DNA of 57,264 bases, from positions 1-57,264 of the forward strand of contig JAQUPG010000010.1 of assembly GCA_028716725.1 (NCBI GenBank), in the 5' to 3' direction. Position 1 is the first letter of the stretch. Every line of letters begins with the position of its first letter. The notes below the pieces were generated by a model. It was not told where the DNA came from. It did not search any database and was given only the letters and a program-made list of their open reading frames with translations. Positions 20,110 to 28,988 of the stretch are shown here, piece by piece. This stretch comes from Patescibacteria group bacterium. GTDB taxonomy: Bacteria > Patescibacteriota > Patescibacteriia > Patescibacteriales > JAQTRU01. A program made the translations under genes and the position numbers.

Positions 20110-20138
20110 ACCTTACAATGTTTGATAATTTCTGTCAA
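20110..20138 (-). promoter_or_regulatory. putative promoter TTGACA-N17-TAAGGT
   Basis: Minus strand TTGACAGAAATTATCAAACATTGTAAGGT. Confidence 0.55.
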
Positions 20139-20187
20139 TCCATTCCCGGCGGGTCAAGGCAATAACCAGAGCAGGAATCCCCTTCGG

Positions 20188-20295
20188 TTAAAAAGGAAAA
20201 ATGTTCCGATACCTTTTCTTCATCGTCATTCCCATATTTCCTGAAAATAACTTTAAAAAAAGGAAAATGGCCAAAAAAAGAGCAATAATTCCCAA
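20188..20295 (-). CDS. possible very small TM protein (35 aa, TTG start)
   Basis: SD AGGAGGGCGT-TTG; MGIIALFLAIFLFLKLFSGNMGMTMKKRYRNIFPF*. Confidence 0.4.
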   Translation of the reverse strand: MGIIALFLAIFLFLKLFSGNMGMTMKKRYRNIFPF

Positions 20296-20311
20296 AACGC
20301 CCTCCTTTCGT

Positions 20312-21052
20312 TTAAACTTCAACCTCCAATAAAATAGGTAAATGGTCAGAAACTATATCTGATAAAACCTTAAAACTTTTAATTTTTATAGACGGCGAAA
20401 CCAGAAAAAAATCAAGTTCCTTTTTTGGCTTCCAGGAAGGAAAAGTCGGCTGATGATTTTTATTGGCCGACTTAAGCCCTCCCTCTTTAATTAAATCATC
20501 AATCTCCCCCGAACCCTTAAATAAATTAAAATCACCGGCGACAATAACGGGCTGCTCCGAACCCTTCACATAACTAAGCAATTGCTTTATCTGTTTCTGC
20601 CGGCTCCGGCGGCTTAAGGCCAAATGGACTAGAAATAAGTTAAAGCTGGAGCCAAATTTTACTTCTATAACCAGCCGCTTGATGCCATAATCTAAATAAT
20701 GGAACCAGTGAGAAGCAGATAATCCCTTTTTGGCTAAAACGGCATTGCCCTGATTTTTGGAAATCGGCAATTTTCTAAGCGGCTTACTTTTATATTTGCA
20801 CTGGAAAATACCGTCAGCGAAACCGCCTTCGCGCTTTAAGAGATCAACCTGGCTGGTAAAATTAGTTCGCGCGGAACCGCTGTCAATTTCCGCCAAAGCG
20901 ACTATTTCCGGCCTTTCCCGTTTCACGAGCAAAGATATTTTTTTAAAGGGGCTGCTGCCGGGTTTTAAATAACGCCAAAAGCCAGTTACATATTGCCTCT
21001 TGCTTTTGGTAAAACCCATGCCATAGCCGGAATTTAAAAATAGAATCTTCAT
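20312..21052 (-). CDS. endonuclease/exonuclease/phosphatase (EEP) family protein
   Basis: LAEIDSGSARTNF, VIVAGDFNLFKGSGEIDDLI, LDFFLVSPSIKIKSFKVLSDIVSDHLPILLEVEV. Confidence 0.85.
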   Translation of the reverse strand: MKILFLNSGYGMGFTKSKRQYVTGFWRYLKPGSSPFKKISLLVKRERPEIVALAEIDSGSARTNFTSQVDLLKREGGFADGIFQCKYKSKPLRKLPISKNQGNAVLAKKGLSASHWFHYLDYGIKRLVIEVKFGSSFNLFLVHLALSRRSRQKQIKQLLSYVKGSEQPVIVAGDFNLFKGSGEIDDLIKEGGLKSANKNHQPTFPSWKPKKELDFFLVSPSIKIKSFKVLSDIVSDHLPILLEVEV

Positions 21053-21056
21053 AAAG

Positions 21057-21602
21057 TTATAATTTATTCGGTTTTAGACGCAGGAAATAACCGACAATAT
21101 TTGCCAGCGGATGCAATAGGCCAAACATCAGTATAGCTTCCAGCCAAATTTTTGGGCTCCACGAATAAAATAAACTGCTAAGAAGCATCGCCCCTAAAAT
21201 CCAGTCTATTTGGTCGGCAATTGGAAAATTTTTTCCCGGTGATATGTTTAAACGCCGTTTTATAAAACTTTCTATCGCATCGCCTAAAATCGCCCCCACC
21301 CCAAGCGCCAAACCAAGCCAGATAATATTTTTGTCTCCGTAATCAATTATGGCTATTCTGGAAGAAAAAGGATAAAGCCAAATTTGAATTTCTATGACTG
21401 CCAAAGAAATTAAAACTCCGGAAAATAACCCCCGCCAGGTTTTATTATCTCCGAAAATGCGTTTACCGGCCAAACTGCGGCCAAAATCCATGGGCACGGC
21501 TAAAAACGGCAGCCGCTTAAAAAAAACCGGAGCCATATTGGCAAAAGCCGCCGGCAGAAAAAGCCAGAAAACACCCGATAAAAATTTTAATTCAACCGCC
21601 AT
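21057..21602 (-). CDS. CDP-archaeol synthase-like (CarS/DUF46) membrane protein
   Basis: AAFANMAPVFFKRLPFLAVPMDFG, IFGDNKTWRGLFSGVLIS, GAILGDAIESFIKRRLNISPGKNFPIADQIDWILG. Confidence 0.85.
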   Translation of the reverse strand: MAVELKFLSGVFWLFLPAAFANMAPVFFKRLPFLAVPMDFGRSLAGKRIFGDNKTWRGLFSGVLISLAVIEIQIWLYPFSSRIAIIDYGDKNIIWLGLALGVGAILGDAIESFIKRRLNISPGKNFPIADQIDWILGAMLLSSLFYSWSPKIWLEAILMFGLLHPLANIVGYFLRLKPNKL

Positions 21603-22224
21603 AAGTTTTCCGCCATCTTATCTGAATAAAAATAAAATAATAGATACTTAAACCAGTAGCCAAAATATTGTCTAAGATAATAGCTTCGGGGAAAAAATTT
21701 TTTTGAAAAAATATAAGCAAAAAAAACGGAACCACCACAATCGCTTTTAAATAACTTAGCTGGGCATAAGGCCTGATAATCCATTCTGATTTTTTAAATT
21801 CCTGCTTCTTTATCGTCCCCAAAAGATAGGCGGTATCAATAATAAAAATATTATAAGCCAAAAGAAAAAAATCTAATCTGAATTTAAAAAGCGCCAAAAT
21901 AGTAAAAGAATAAATTATCGAATCCGTTAAAATATCAAGAAATTTCCCCCGGTCCGAAGCCTTATTTTGGAATCTTGCCAGGGCCCCGTCAAAAGTATCC
22001 ATAAGCAAGACAAAAAGAAGAAATAAGGAAGCGGAGAATTCATTGCCATAATAAAACCAAAATAAAAAAACGACCCCGAAAAAAAGCCTGATATTTGTTA
22101 GCATATCAGCCGTCAAGCCGAAATGATGGAAAATAATAAGGAGCGGCTTAAAAATAACGCCCCGATACCCCCGAAATTTTAGATTAAGATTATCGATAAA
22201 ATCTTTTTCATCATCTGTAAACAT
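21592..22224 (-). CDS. CDP-alcohol phosphatidyltransferase family protein
   Basis: Motif DGALARFQNKASDRGKFLDILTD (DGxxAR...G...D...D), TM-rich; overlaps the next gene by 11 bp. Confidence 0.88.
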   Translation of the reverse strand: MFTDDEKDFIDNLNLKFRGYRGVIFKPLLIIFHHFGLTADMLTNIRLFFGVVFLFWFYYGNEFSASLFLLFVLLMDTFDGALARFQNKASDRGKFLDILTDSIIYSFTILALFKFRLDFFLLAYNIFIIDTAYLLGTIKKQEFKKSEWIIRPYAQLSYLKAIVVVPFFLLIFFQKNFFPEAIILDNILATGLSIYYFIFIQIRWRKTYGG

Positions 22225-22257
22225 AAGGATTTTATTAAAAAATTTAAGAAGTGTCTG

Positions 22258-23862
22258 TTAGAACAAGCTCCGGCCCGTCATTTCTTTCGGCTTAGTTATC
22301 CCCATTATCTTGAGCACGGTCGGGGCTACATCAGATAAAATTCCCTGCGGCTTAACTAAACTTAAATCACTGCCCGGGATTTCCTTAAAACCGATAGTTT
22401 TACCTTCGAATTGCTTTCCAATGAGAATAAAGGGCACGGGGTTGGTTGTATGTTCTTTGTCTATCATTCCGGTCTGCATATTAAACATCATCTCGGCATT
22501 GCCGTGGTCGGCCGTTACCAAAACCGTCCCGTTTTTGTCCAAAACTCTTTTAACAATTTTGCCAAGGCAATTATCAACTGCTTCAATTGCTTTTATGGCC
22601 GCGGCCAGGTTTCCCGTGTGCCCGACCATATCGGCGTTGGCAAAATTAATCAGAATGAAATCAAAAGTCTCGTTATCTATGGCCTTTATTACTTTCTCTG
22701 TGACTTCCGGAGCCGACATTTCCGGCTTTAAGTCATAACTCGTTACAGCGGGCGATGGCACTAATTCATGCTCCTCCCCTTCGCTTTTGGCTTCCCGGCC
22801 GCCGTTAAAAAAATAAGTGACGTGGGCATATTTTTCCGTTTCCGCAATCCGCAGTTGCTTTAATTTATTCTTAGAAATCACTTCCCCTAAAGTATTGGTA
22901 ATTATTTCGGGAGGAAAGGCGACTTCAGCCGGCAACTCTTTTTCGTATTCGGTAAAGCCGGCAAAAAATAAATTATCAAAATATTTCCAGCCGGAGAATT
23001 TATTAAAACCAGGCAGGACAAAAGCCCTGGTAATCTGCCTGGCCCGGTCCGGGCGGAAATTAAAAAATATCAGGCTATCCCCGTTTTCCACTTGAGCCAC
23101 CGGCTTCCCCTTCTCCGTAATTACTGTCGGCACAAATTCTTCATCGTATATTTTTTTCTTGTAGCTCTCTTCTAAAACTTTTATGACTTCTTCGCCCTGA
23201 TTGCCCTGGCCTAGGGCAATTGCCGCATAAGCTTTAGCCGTCCTGTCCCAATGGTTATCCCGGTCCATAGCGTAAAACCGGCCGGAAACCGTGGCAATTT
23301 TACCTATCCCGCACTCCGCGATGTAATGGTTCAGGTCCTTCATAAAGCCAAGGCCGCTGTTATAAGGAGTGTCCCGGCCGTCAAGAATAACATGGATATA
23401 AGCTTCTTTAACTTTTCTTTCTTTTGCCAGGGCCAGCAGGGCGTACAGATGCTCAATTGAAGCATGGACATTGCCCGAAGAAATCAATCCTAAAAAATGC
23501 AGTTTAGAATTATTAGTCTTGGCATGGTCAATCGCTTTCAGAAAAACTTCATTTTTATAAAAACTATTATCACTTATAGCTTTGTTAATCCTGGGCAGGT
23601 CCTGATAAATAATCTTGCCCAGCCCCAGATTAAGATGCCCGACTTCGCTATTCCCGGCTTCGCCCCAGGGCAGACCCACGGCTTCGCCCGAAGCCCGCAG
23701 GGTCATAGAGGGGTAGTGAGCGACCAAATCGTTAAAATTGGGAGTGTTGGCCTGGCTGATGGCGTTCCCGCTATAGGGCTGGGTCACTCCCCAGCCGTCA
23801 AGCACAATCAAAACAACGGGTTTGGGCCTATTTGTTTGTGTTTTATTTTCCGCCATGTACAA
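22258..23862 (-). CDS. gpmI: 2,3-bisphosphoglycerate-independent phosphoglycerate mutase (copy 1)
   Basis: VVLIVLDGWG, GNSEVGHLNLG, DGRDTPYNSGLGF, FAGFTEYEKELP, ADHGNAEMM. Confidence 0.96.
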   Translation of the reverse strand: MYMAENKTQTNRPKPVVLIVLDGWGVTQPYSGNAISQANTPNFNDLVAHYPSMTLRASGEAVGLPWGEAGNSEVGHLNLGLGKIIYQDLPRINKAISDNSFYKNEVFLKAIDHAKTNNSKLHFLGLISSGNVHASIEHLYALLALAKERKVKEAYIHVILDGRDTPYNSGLGFMKDLNHYIAECGIGKIATVSGRFYAMDRDNHWDRTAKAYAAIALGQGNQGEEVIKVLEESYKKKIYDEEFVPTVITEKGKPVAQVENGDSLIFFNFRPDRARQITRAFVLPGFNKFSGWKYFDNLFFAGFTEYEKELPAEVAFPPEIITNTLGEVISKNKLKQLRIAETEKYAHVTYFFNGGREAKSEGEEHELVPSPAVTSYDLKPEMSAPEVTEKVIKAIDNETFDFILINFANADMVGHTGNLAAAIKAIEAVDNCLGKIVKRVLDKNGTVLVTADHGNAEMMFNMQTGMIDKEHTTNPVPFILIGKQFEGKTIGFKEIPGSDLSLVKPQGILSDVAPTVLKIMGITKPKEMTGRSLF

Positions 23863-23874
23863 AGATATTTTATA

Positions 23875-25440
23875 TTATTTTATTAAACTTTCTCCTGCCA
23901 TTTCTTTCGGCTTCTTTCTGCCCATTAACTCCAAAATGGTCGGGGCAATATCCCCCAAAACTCCTCCTTCTCTTAGCCCGATTTTCTTCGCCCCCCTATA
24001 TTGGTTATTGACTATAATAAAAGGCACGGGGTTAATTGAATGCTCGGTATCAATCTCCCCGGTTTCCAGGTTTATCATCTCCTCTATGTTGCCATGGTCA
24101 GCAGTTACGATAACGGTCCCGCCAATTTCCAAATAAGCTTTTACAATCTGCCCCAGGCATTTATCAACTTCATGGCAGCATTTTATGCCCGCTTCCAAAT
24201 TCCCGGTATGGCCGATCATATCCGGCGCGGCAAAATTAAGGACGGTAAAGTCATATTTTTTCTTTTTAAGGTCATAGATTATCATTTTTGCCAATTCTTT
24301 TGACTCCATGGCTGGCGTGGCATCGTAAGATTTAACGTCCGGAGAAGCAATTACCGCCTGGTCTTCGCCGTTAACCCGGCCGGAATAACCGCCGTTAAAA
24401 AAGTAAGTGACATGGGCGTATTTTTCCGTTTCCGCCAAATAAAGCTGCTTTATGTCCGATAATACCATGGGTACGGTTTGCTTTAAATCAACGCTGGGAA
24501 AAGCGGAAATAATAGAGTCTAAATCCGGGCCGAAATCAGTCATGGCCACAAAACATAAATTCTTTAAGACCTTGCTTCTCTTAAAGGAGCCCGGGTTATC
24601 ATCGTTAAAATCTTTCTGGACAAAAACCTTAGCCAGTTGCCTGGCCCGGTCAGACCGCAAATTAAAAAATATAACGCTATCCCCGTCTTCTATCCGCCCG
24701 GCCTGATTTATTATATATGGTTCAATAAATTCGTCATTATCCCCCTTATTATAACTCTCGCTTATAGCGGCGCGGGCGCTTTCCGCCTGGTGGCCCTTGC
24801 CTAAAAGCAAGGCATCGTAAGCCATCTTTGTCCTTTCCCATTTCTTTTTCCGGTCCATGGCGTAAAATCTTCCTATAATTGTGGCAATCTGCTCTCTATT
24901 TTTAAAGCTGCGTTCCATATCCTCTATCAGTTTTAAAGCGGCGTATTTCGGAGAATCCCGGCCATCTGTAAACAAATGCAAATAAATATTATTTATCTTT
25001 TCCTTTTGAAGTAAGGTTAATAAGGCCAGAATATGGTCTGGTTCGCTATGAGCACTCATACCGTTGGAAAGCATGCCCATTAAATGCATTTTTGACTTAT
25101 TGGCTCCCGCGTGCTTTATCGCTTCCAAGAAGGCCGTATTTTTGAAAAAAGTTCCGTCATTGATGCTTTTAGAAATCTTGACCGCGTCCTGTTCAACCAC
25201 CCGGCCGGCACCGATATTCATATGCCCAGCTTCGCTGTTGCCGTCCTGTTTTGGTGGCAAGCCGACGTAGCGACCATGGGCATGCAACTCCGTAAAAGGA
25301 TATTTTTTTGATATCCCATTCATTGTCGGTGTTTCTGCCAAAGTCACGGCATTGCCTTTATTTGGCTTGGCCAAACCCCAACCGTCAAGAATTATAAGTA
25401 TCATCGGCAAATTATTTTTTTTACTAAATTCTTTCTTCAT
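23875..25440 (-). CDS. gpmI: 2,3-bisphosphoglycerate-independent phosphoglycerate mutase (copy 2)
   Basis: LIILDGWGLA, GNSEAGHMNIGAGR, TDGRDSPKYAAL, ADHGNIEEMIN. Confidence 0.96.
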   Translation of the reverse strand: MKKEFSKKNNLPMILIILDGWGLAKPNKGNAVTLAETPTMNGISKKYPFTELHAHGRYVGLPPKQDGNSEAGHMNIGAGRVVEQDAVKISKSINDGTFFKNTAFLEAIKHAGANKSKMHLMGMLSNGMSAHSEPDHILALLTLLQKEKINNIYLHLFTDGRDSPKYAALKLIEDMERSFKNREQIATIIGRFYAMDRKKKWERTKMAYDALLLGKGHQAESARAAISESYNKGDNDEFIEPYIINQAGRIEDGDSVIFFNLRSDRARQLAKVFVQKDFNDDNPGSFKRSKVLKNLCFVAMTDFGPDLDSIISAFPSVDLKQTVPMVLSDIKQLYLAETEKYAHVTYFFNGGYSGRVNGEDQAVIASPDVKSYDATPAMESKELAKMIIYDLKKKKYDFTVLNFAAPDMIGHTGNLEAGIKCCHEVDKCLGQIVKAYLEIGGTVIVTADHGNIEEMINLETGEIDTEHSINPVPFIIVNNQYRGAKKIGLREGGVLGDIAPTILELMGRKKPKEMAGESLIK

Positions 25441-25566
25441 AAATTACAAAAAGGTATAAAAATGTAAAATTTAAAAATCAAAGTGAAAAATGACAGTGTA
25501 AAATTTAAAATGGATTAAATATAAATAATTTTACATTTTTAATTATCATTTTTATTTTTGATTTTT

Positions 25567-26874
25567 TCACTTTAAATTATCTTCAATTTCCATCAACCTG
25601 TTATACTTTGCCACCCGTTCGCCGCGGGACAAAGACCCAGCCTTGATATAATCGGCGCCGACCGCCACGGCTAAATCAGCAATAAAATCGTCACTGGTTT
25701 CTCCGCTCCTGTGCGAAACCATTATATTATAATTATGCTTTTGGGCGAATTTTACACATTCCATTGTTTCGGTCAAAGTTCCAACTTGATTTGGTTTTAT
25801 TAAAATCGTATTGGCCGCTTTCTCTTTAAGGCCCTGGCGCAAGCGGTTGATATTAGTAGCGAATAAATCATCCCCCACTATCAGCATTTCTTCTCCCAAT
25901 TCTTTCGTTAATTCCCGCCACCCTTCCCAGTCGTCTTCAGCCAAACCATCCTCTAGGGAAATAATCGGGTACTTCCTAAACCATTCATAATATAAACCAA
26001 CCAAAGTAGTATTGGTAAAATTTGCCTGATCCAGCTTAAAAATATATTTGGCCGCCTTTTGGTTATAAAGCTCGGAGGAACCGACATCAATCCCCAAGCC
26101 GATATCTTTACCCGGCGTATAACCAGCTTCCAAAATTGCTGCCAGAATCAGTTCAATTGCCTGGATAGAAGAAACAATATCTGGGGCATAACCGCCTTCA
26201 CTGCCCACGTCTGTATCAAACCCGGCCTTTTTTAAAACCCGGCCCAACTCATGAAAAATTTCGGCTCCCATCCTCACTTTTTCGGAAAAATCCACCTTCT
26301 TTATCGGGACTATCATAAACTCCTGAAAATCTAAATTAGTATCAGCATGTTTACCACCATTAAAAATATTAAAAAATGGGATGGGCATTCGAAAATTGCT
26401 CCCCCTTGATAAAGGGGGCCGGGGGGATTTATCAAAACCATAAGCCTTTGCTAAATATTCATACAATTCTTTTTTTAAGACGTTAGCCGATGCCCGAACG
26501 CAGGCCAAAGACACAGACAAAATCGCATTAGCGCCCAGTTTGCTCTTGTCATCCGTACCATCTAATTTTATCATTTCTCTGTCAATTTCTTCTTGCTTTA
26601 TTATCTCTTTGCCTGCCAAAGCCTTAAAAATTTTGCTATTAACATTCCCGACTGCTTTCAAAACTCCTAAGCCATCATACCTTTTTTTATCTCCATCCCG
26701 CAGTTCATAAGCTTCATGTTCGCCCGTGGAAGCTCCGGACGGCACGCTGGCTTTCGCGGATATCCCATTGTCCAGCTCTACTTTTGTTTCAATTGTCGGG
26801 TTGCCGCGGGAATCTAAAATTTCCCGCGCCATTATTTTTTTTATTTTAGGCATAATATATAATTTAATTATCAA
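25567..26874 (-). CDS. eno: enolase
   Basis: AREILDSRGNPTIETKVEL, SGASTGEHEAYELRDGD, IFNGGKHADTNLDFQEFM, VSHRSGETSDDFIADLAV. Confidence 0.97.
   Translation of the reverse strand: MIIKLYIMPKIKKIMAREILDSRGNPTIETKVELDNGISAKASVPSGASTGEHEAYELRDGDKKRYDGLGVLKAVGNVNSKIFKALAGKEIIKQEEIDREMIKLDGTDDKSKLGANAILSVSLACVRASANVLKKELYEYLAKAYGFDKSPRPPLSRGSNFRMPIPFFNIFNGGKHADTNLDFQEFMIVPIKKVDFSEKVRMGAEIFHELGRVLKKAGFDTDVGSEGGYAPDIVSSIQAIELILAAILEAGYTPGKDIGLGIDVGSSELYNQKAAKYIFKLDQANFTNTTLVGLYYEWFRKYPIISLEDGLAEDDWEGWRELTKELGEEMLIVGDDLFATNINRLRQGLKEKAANTILIKPNQVGTLTETMECVKFAQKHNYNIMVSHRSGETSDDFIADLAVAVGADYIKAGSLSRGERVAKYNRLMEIEDNLK
26397..26437. repeat. intragenic palindromic repeat in eno (encodes FDKSPRPPLSRGS)
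   Basis: CCCCCTTGATAAAGGGGGCCGGGGGGATTTATC, an in-frame extra segment between KAYG and NFRMPIPFFNIFNGGKH. Confidence 0.75.
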
Positions 26875-26909
26875 TTATCAATTTACAATTTTCAATACTA
26901 AAGATCTCC

Positions 26910-27974
26910 TTATAACGGCTGGAAATAACATCGTACAGCGCTTACATTTTGTATCCCAACAGTAGCCGATATATATTTTGCTTGAAATATCGGAATGTAA
27001 GTCCTGTCATTAGTGGTTGGCAGACTCGTTGAGATTGTTCCTTTAGACACACCGTCAAAGAAAAACTCAACGCTCACGCCGACGGTATAAATAAATTTAT
27101 AATGATGGTACTCAGTAAGATCACCGGCGTCAAATGAAGTGGTATTGGCTATCGTGCCCCCGTTTGAACTTACCCCTACCAAGTGTTTATCCGCCGAGTT
27201 GTTTGTGGTGAAACCTATACGGGCGGGAACAGCTGTCGATTTTGAATATAAATTGGACGCTGTCCAATCAGCGGCGATATCAACATTAGCTATTCCCATA
27301 AAAATACCAAAAGTATCTCCATTATTCGTATACTGATTAGCCCTGACCAGGGCCTCCCAAACAAAAACATCCTGATCGGGTGCGAATGAAGATAAATTAT
27401 TTCTTGCAAAGGTAATAGGATATATAGCGCCTACATTAGTTGACCCCGTACCAGAATAAACATAAAGACCGTATTGTTGAGCGTTCGAAATATATACATA
27501 ACAACTGCCATCACCACCCATTCTATAAGCCCATGCGGGTGCCCAGGGATAACGTGATGTCTGCTCTTTTATTTGGGTGGATGTTATTGCATTATTGGCA
27601 GCTACCGACGTATCTTGATCTAAGTAACCGGAAAAATTTTCTACAAGAGGATGAATAAATATCTTACTGGGTAGTACTTCAGTAAATTTTTGTTGAAGGT
27701 ATTCAGTTCTCTCAATAAGGCTACCATCCGCGTTAGAAGCGACATTAGAAGAGCTAAAATCATTATTAGCGTCATTATTGCCTAAAATATTCTGGGCAAA
27801 ATCCTGGTCAGAAGAATTAGGTCCGGCTAAAGGTTCAACAAAAGCGGCGTAAGCCCAAACCGTAATCACCGCGGTCAAAGTTAGGATAACCGTGGTAATC
27901 GCCCGCCAAGCGATTTTCTTTGCTTGGTGCTTTATTTGGGTTTTAAGACTTTGCTTATTCATTATTATTGTCAT
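26910..27974 (-). CDS. exported surface protein with LamG/concanavalin-like C-terminal region
   Basis: N-terminal TM (RAITTVILTLTAVITVWAYAAF); C-terminus HHYKFIYTVGVSVEFFFDGVSKGTISTSLP resembles laminin-G-like folds. Actual start may be MNKQSLKT at 27962. Confidence 0.65.
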   Translation of the reverse strand: MTIIMNKQSLKTQIKHQAKKIAWRAITTVILTLTAVITVWAYAAFVEPLAGPNSSDQDFAQNILGNNDANNDFSSSNVASNADGSLIERTEYLQQKFTEVLPSKIFIHPLVENFSGYLDQDTSVAANNAITSTQIKEQTSRYPWAPAWAYRMGGDGSCYVYISNAQQYGLYVYSGTGSTNVGAIYPITFARNNLSSFAPDQDVFVWEALVRANQYTNNGDTFGIFMGIANVDIAADWTASNLYSKSTAVPARIGFTTNNSADKHLVGVSSNGGTIANTTSFDAGDLTEYHHYKFIYTVGVSVEFFFDGVSKGTISTSLPTTNDRTYIPIFQAKYISATVGIQNVSAVRCYFQPL

Positions 27975-28001
27975 TGCGAGGAGCGAAGCGACGAAGCAAT
28001 C
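27970..28001. repeat. REP-like palindromic repeat, copy A
   Basis: TGTCATTGCGAGGAGCGAAGCGACGAAGCAATCT. Confidence 0.85.
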
Positions 28002-28105
28002 TCTGGTTTAAAGGCATGAAATCTACTCTTAATAAACATTATAATCCGCATTTACCCGGGTGAAATAGCATTATTTTTATTTTCTTGTTACTTCCAGCTA
28101 ACCTT

Positions 28106-28160
28106 AGATTGCTTCGTCAGTCGCCCCGTAATTCTGCGGGGCTCTTTCCTCGCAATGACA
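28106..28160. repeat. REP-like palindromic repeat, copy B (inverted relative to A)
   Basis: AGATTGCTTCGTCAGTCGCCCCGTAATTCTGCGGGGCTCTTTCCTCGCAATGACA. Confidence 0.85.
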
Positions 28161-28186
28161 TACTGATAATTATTAATTTACAATTG

Positions 28187-28948
28187 TTAAAGTATTTCAT
28201 ACTCAACCGTGGCGGTTATCTTTATCTCACTGCTGCCGGCTTCAATTTCCGGAGCCGCTCCGCCCATGCCTAAAGCCTCGTCAGCTACTTTATAATTAGA
28301 ACGGTAAGCAACCGGCGCAATCCCGTTAGCTGATTCAGAAAAACTAATAATCCGGCCTAGTTTAACCCCGGCCACCTTGGCTAAATCTTCAGCCTTGGTT
28401 TTAGCCGCTTCTATGGCCTTAATTCTCGCTTCCTGTTTCAAGGCTTCTTCGTTGTCAATTTCAAAAGTTAAACTTCCGATCTGATTTAATCCCAAGGTAC
28501 CGGCTTCGTCTAAGACCTGGCTCACTTTTTCCATTTCCCTTAATTTTACCTCAAGGCTTTGGTTCACCTCATATCCCCGGAAAATTTGTATTCCCTTGCT
28601 CCAGTCGTATTGCGGATAAATACTGTAGTCAGTCGTTTTTATGTCTTTATCATCAATTTTAAAATCATCTTTTAATTTTTTTATAACCGCGTTCATTTTG
28701 TCCGTGTTGTCCTTCTGCGCCGCCGCCACGGTTTTCTTTTCTACGCTGTAACCAAGCTGAATTTTAGCTATATCCGGCACGCCAATTACCTCGCCGTCTC
28801 CATTAACCGTAATTGAATGGCGCTGTTGTTCGCTAATTCCGATATAATTATGGGTTTTTACAGCATTCCAGGAAAGAATTGCCAAATAAACCGAGCCGAG
28901 AGTTAAAAATACTCCGGCAAAAATGGTCACGAATTTGTTTGGAATCAT
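28187..28948 (-). CDS. SIMPL (DUF541) domain protein
   Basis: RHSITVNGDGEVIGVPDIAKIQLGYSVEKKTVAAAQKDNTDKMNAVIKKLK; signal/TM N-terminus. Confidence 0.88.
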   Translation of the reverse strand: MIPNKFVTIFAGVFLTLGSVYLAILSWNAVKTHNYIGISEQQRHSITVNGDGEVIGVPDIAKIQLGYSVEKKTVAAAQKDNTDKMNAVIKKLKDDFKIDDKDIKTTDYSIYPQYDWSKGIQIFRGYEVNQSLEVKLREMEKVSQVLDEAGTLGLNQIGSLTFEIDNEEALKQEARIKAIEAAKTKAEDLAKVAGVKLGRIISFSESANGIAPVAYRSNYKVADEALGMGGAAPEIEAGSSEIKITATVEYEIL

Positions 28949-28988
28949 AAGATTGCGATTTTAAATTATAAATTTTATTAAAATTAAA

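Noticed and set aside
22310-25311. Multiple plus-strand ORFs over the two gpmI genes
   Set aside because: Antisense to well-supported enzymes; no start/SD or family evidence.
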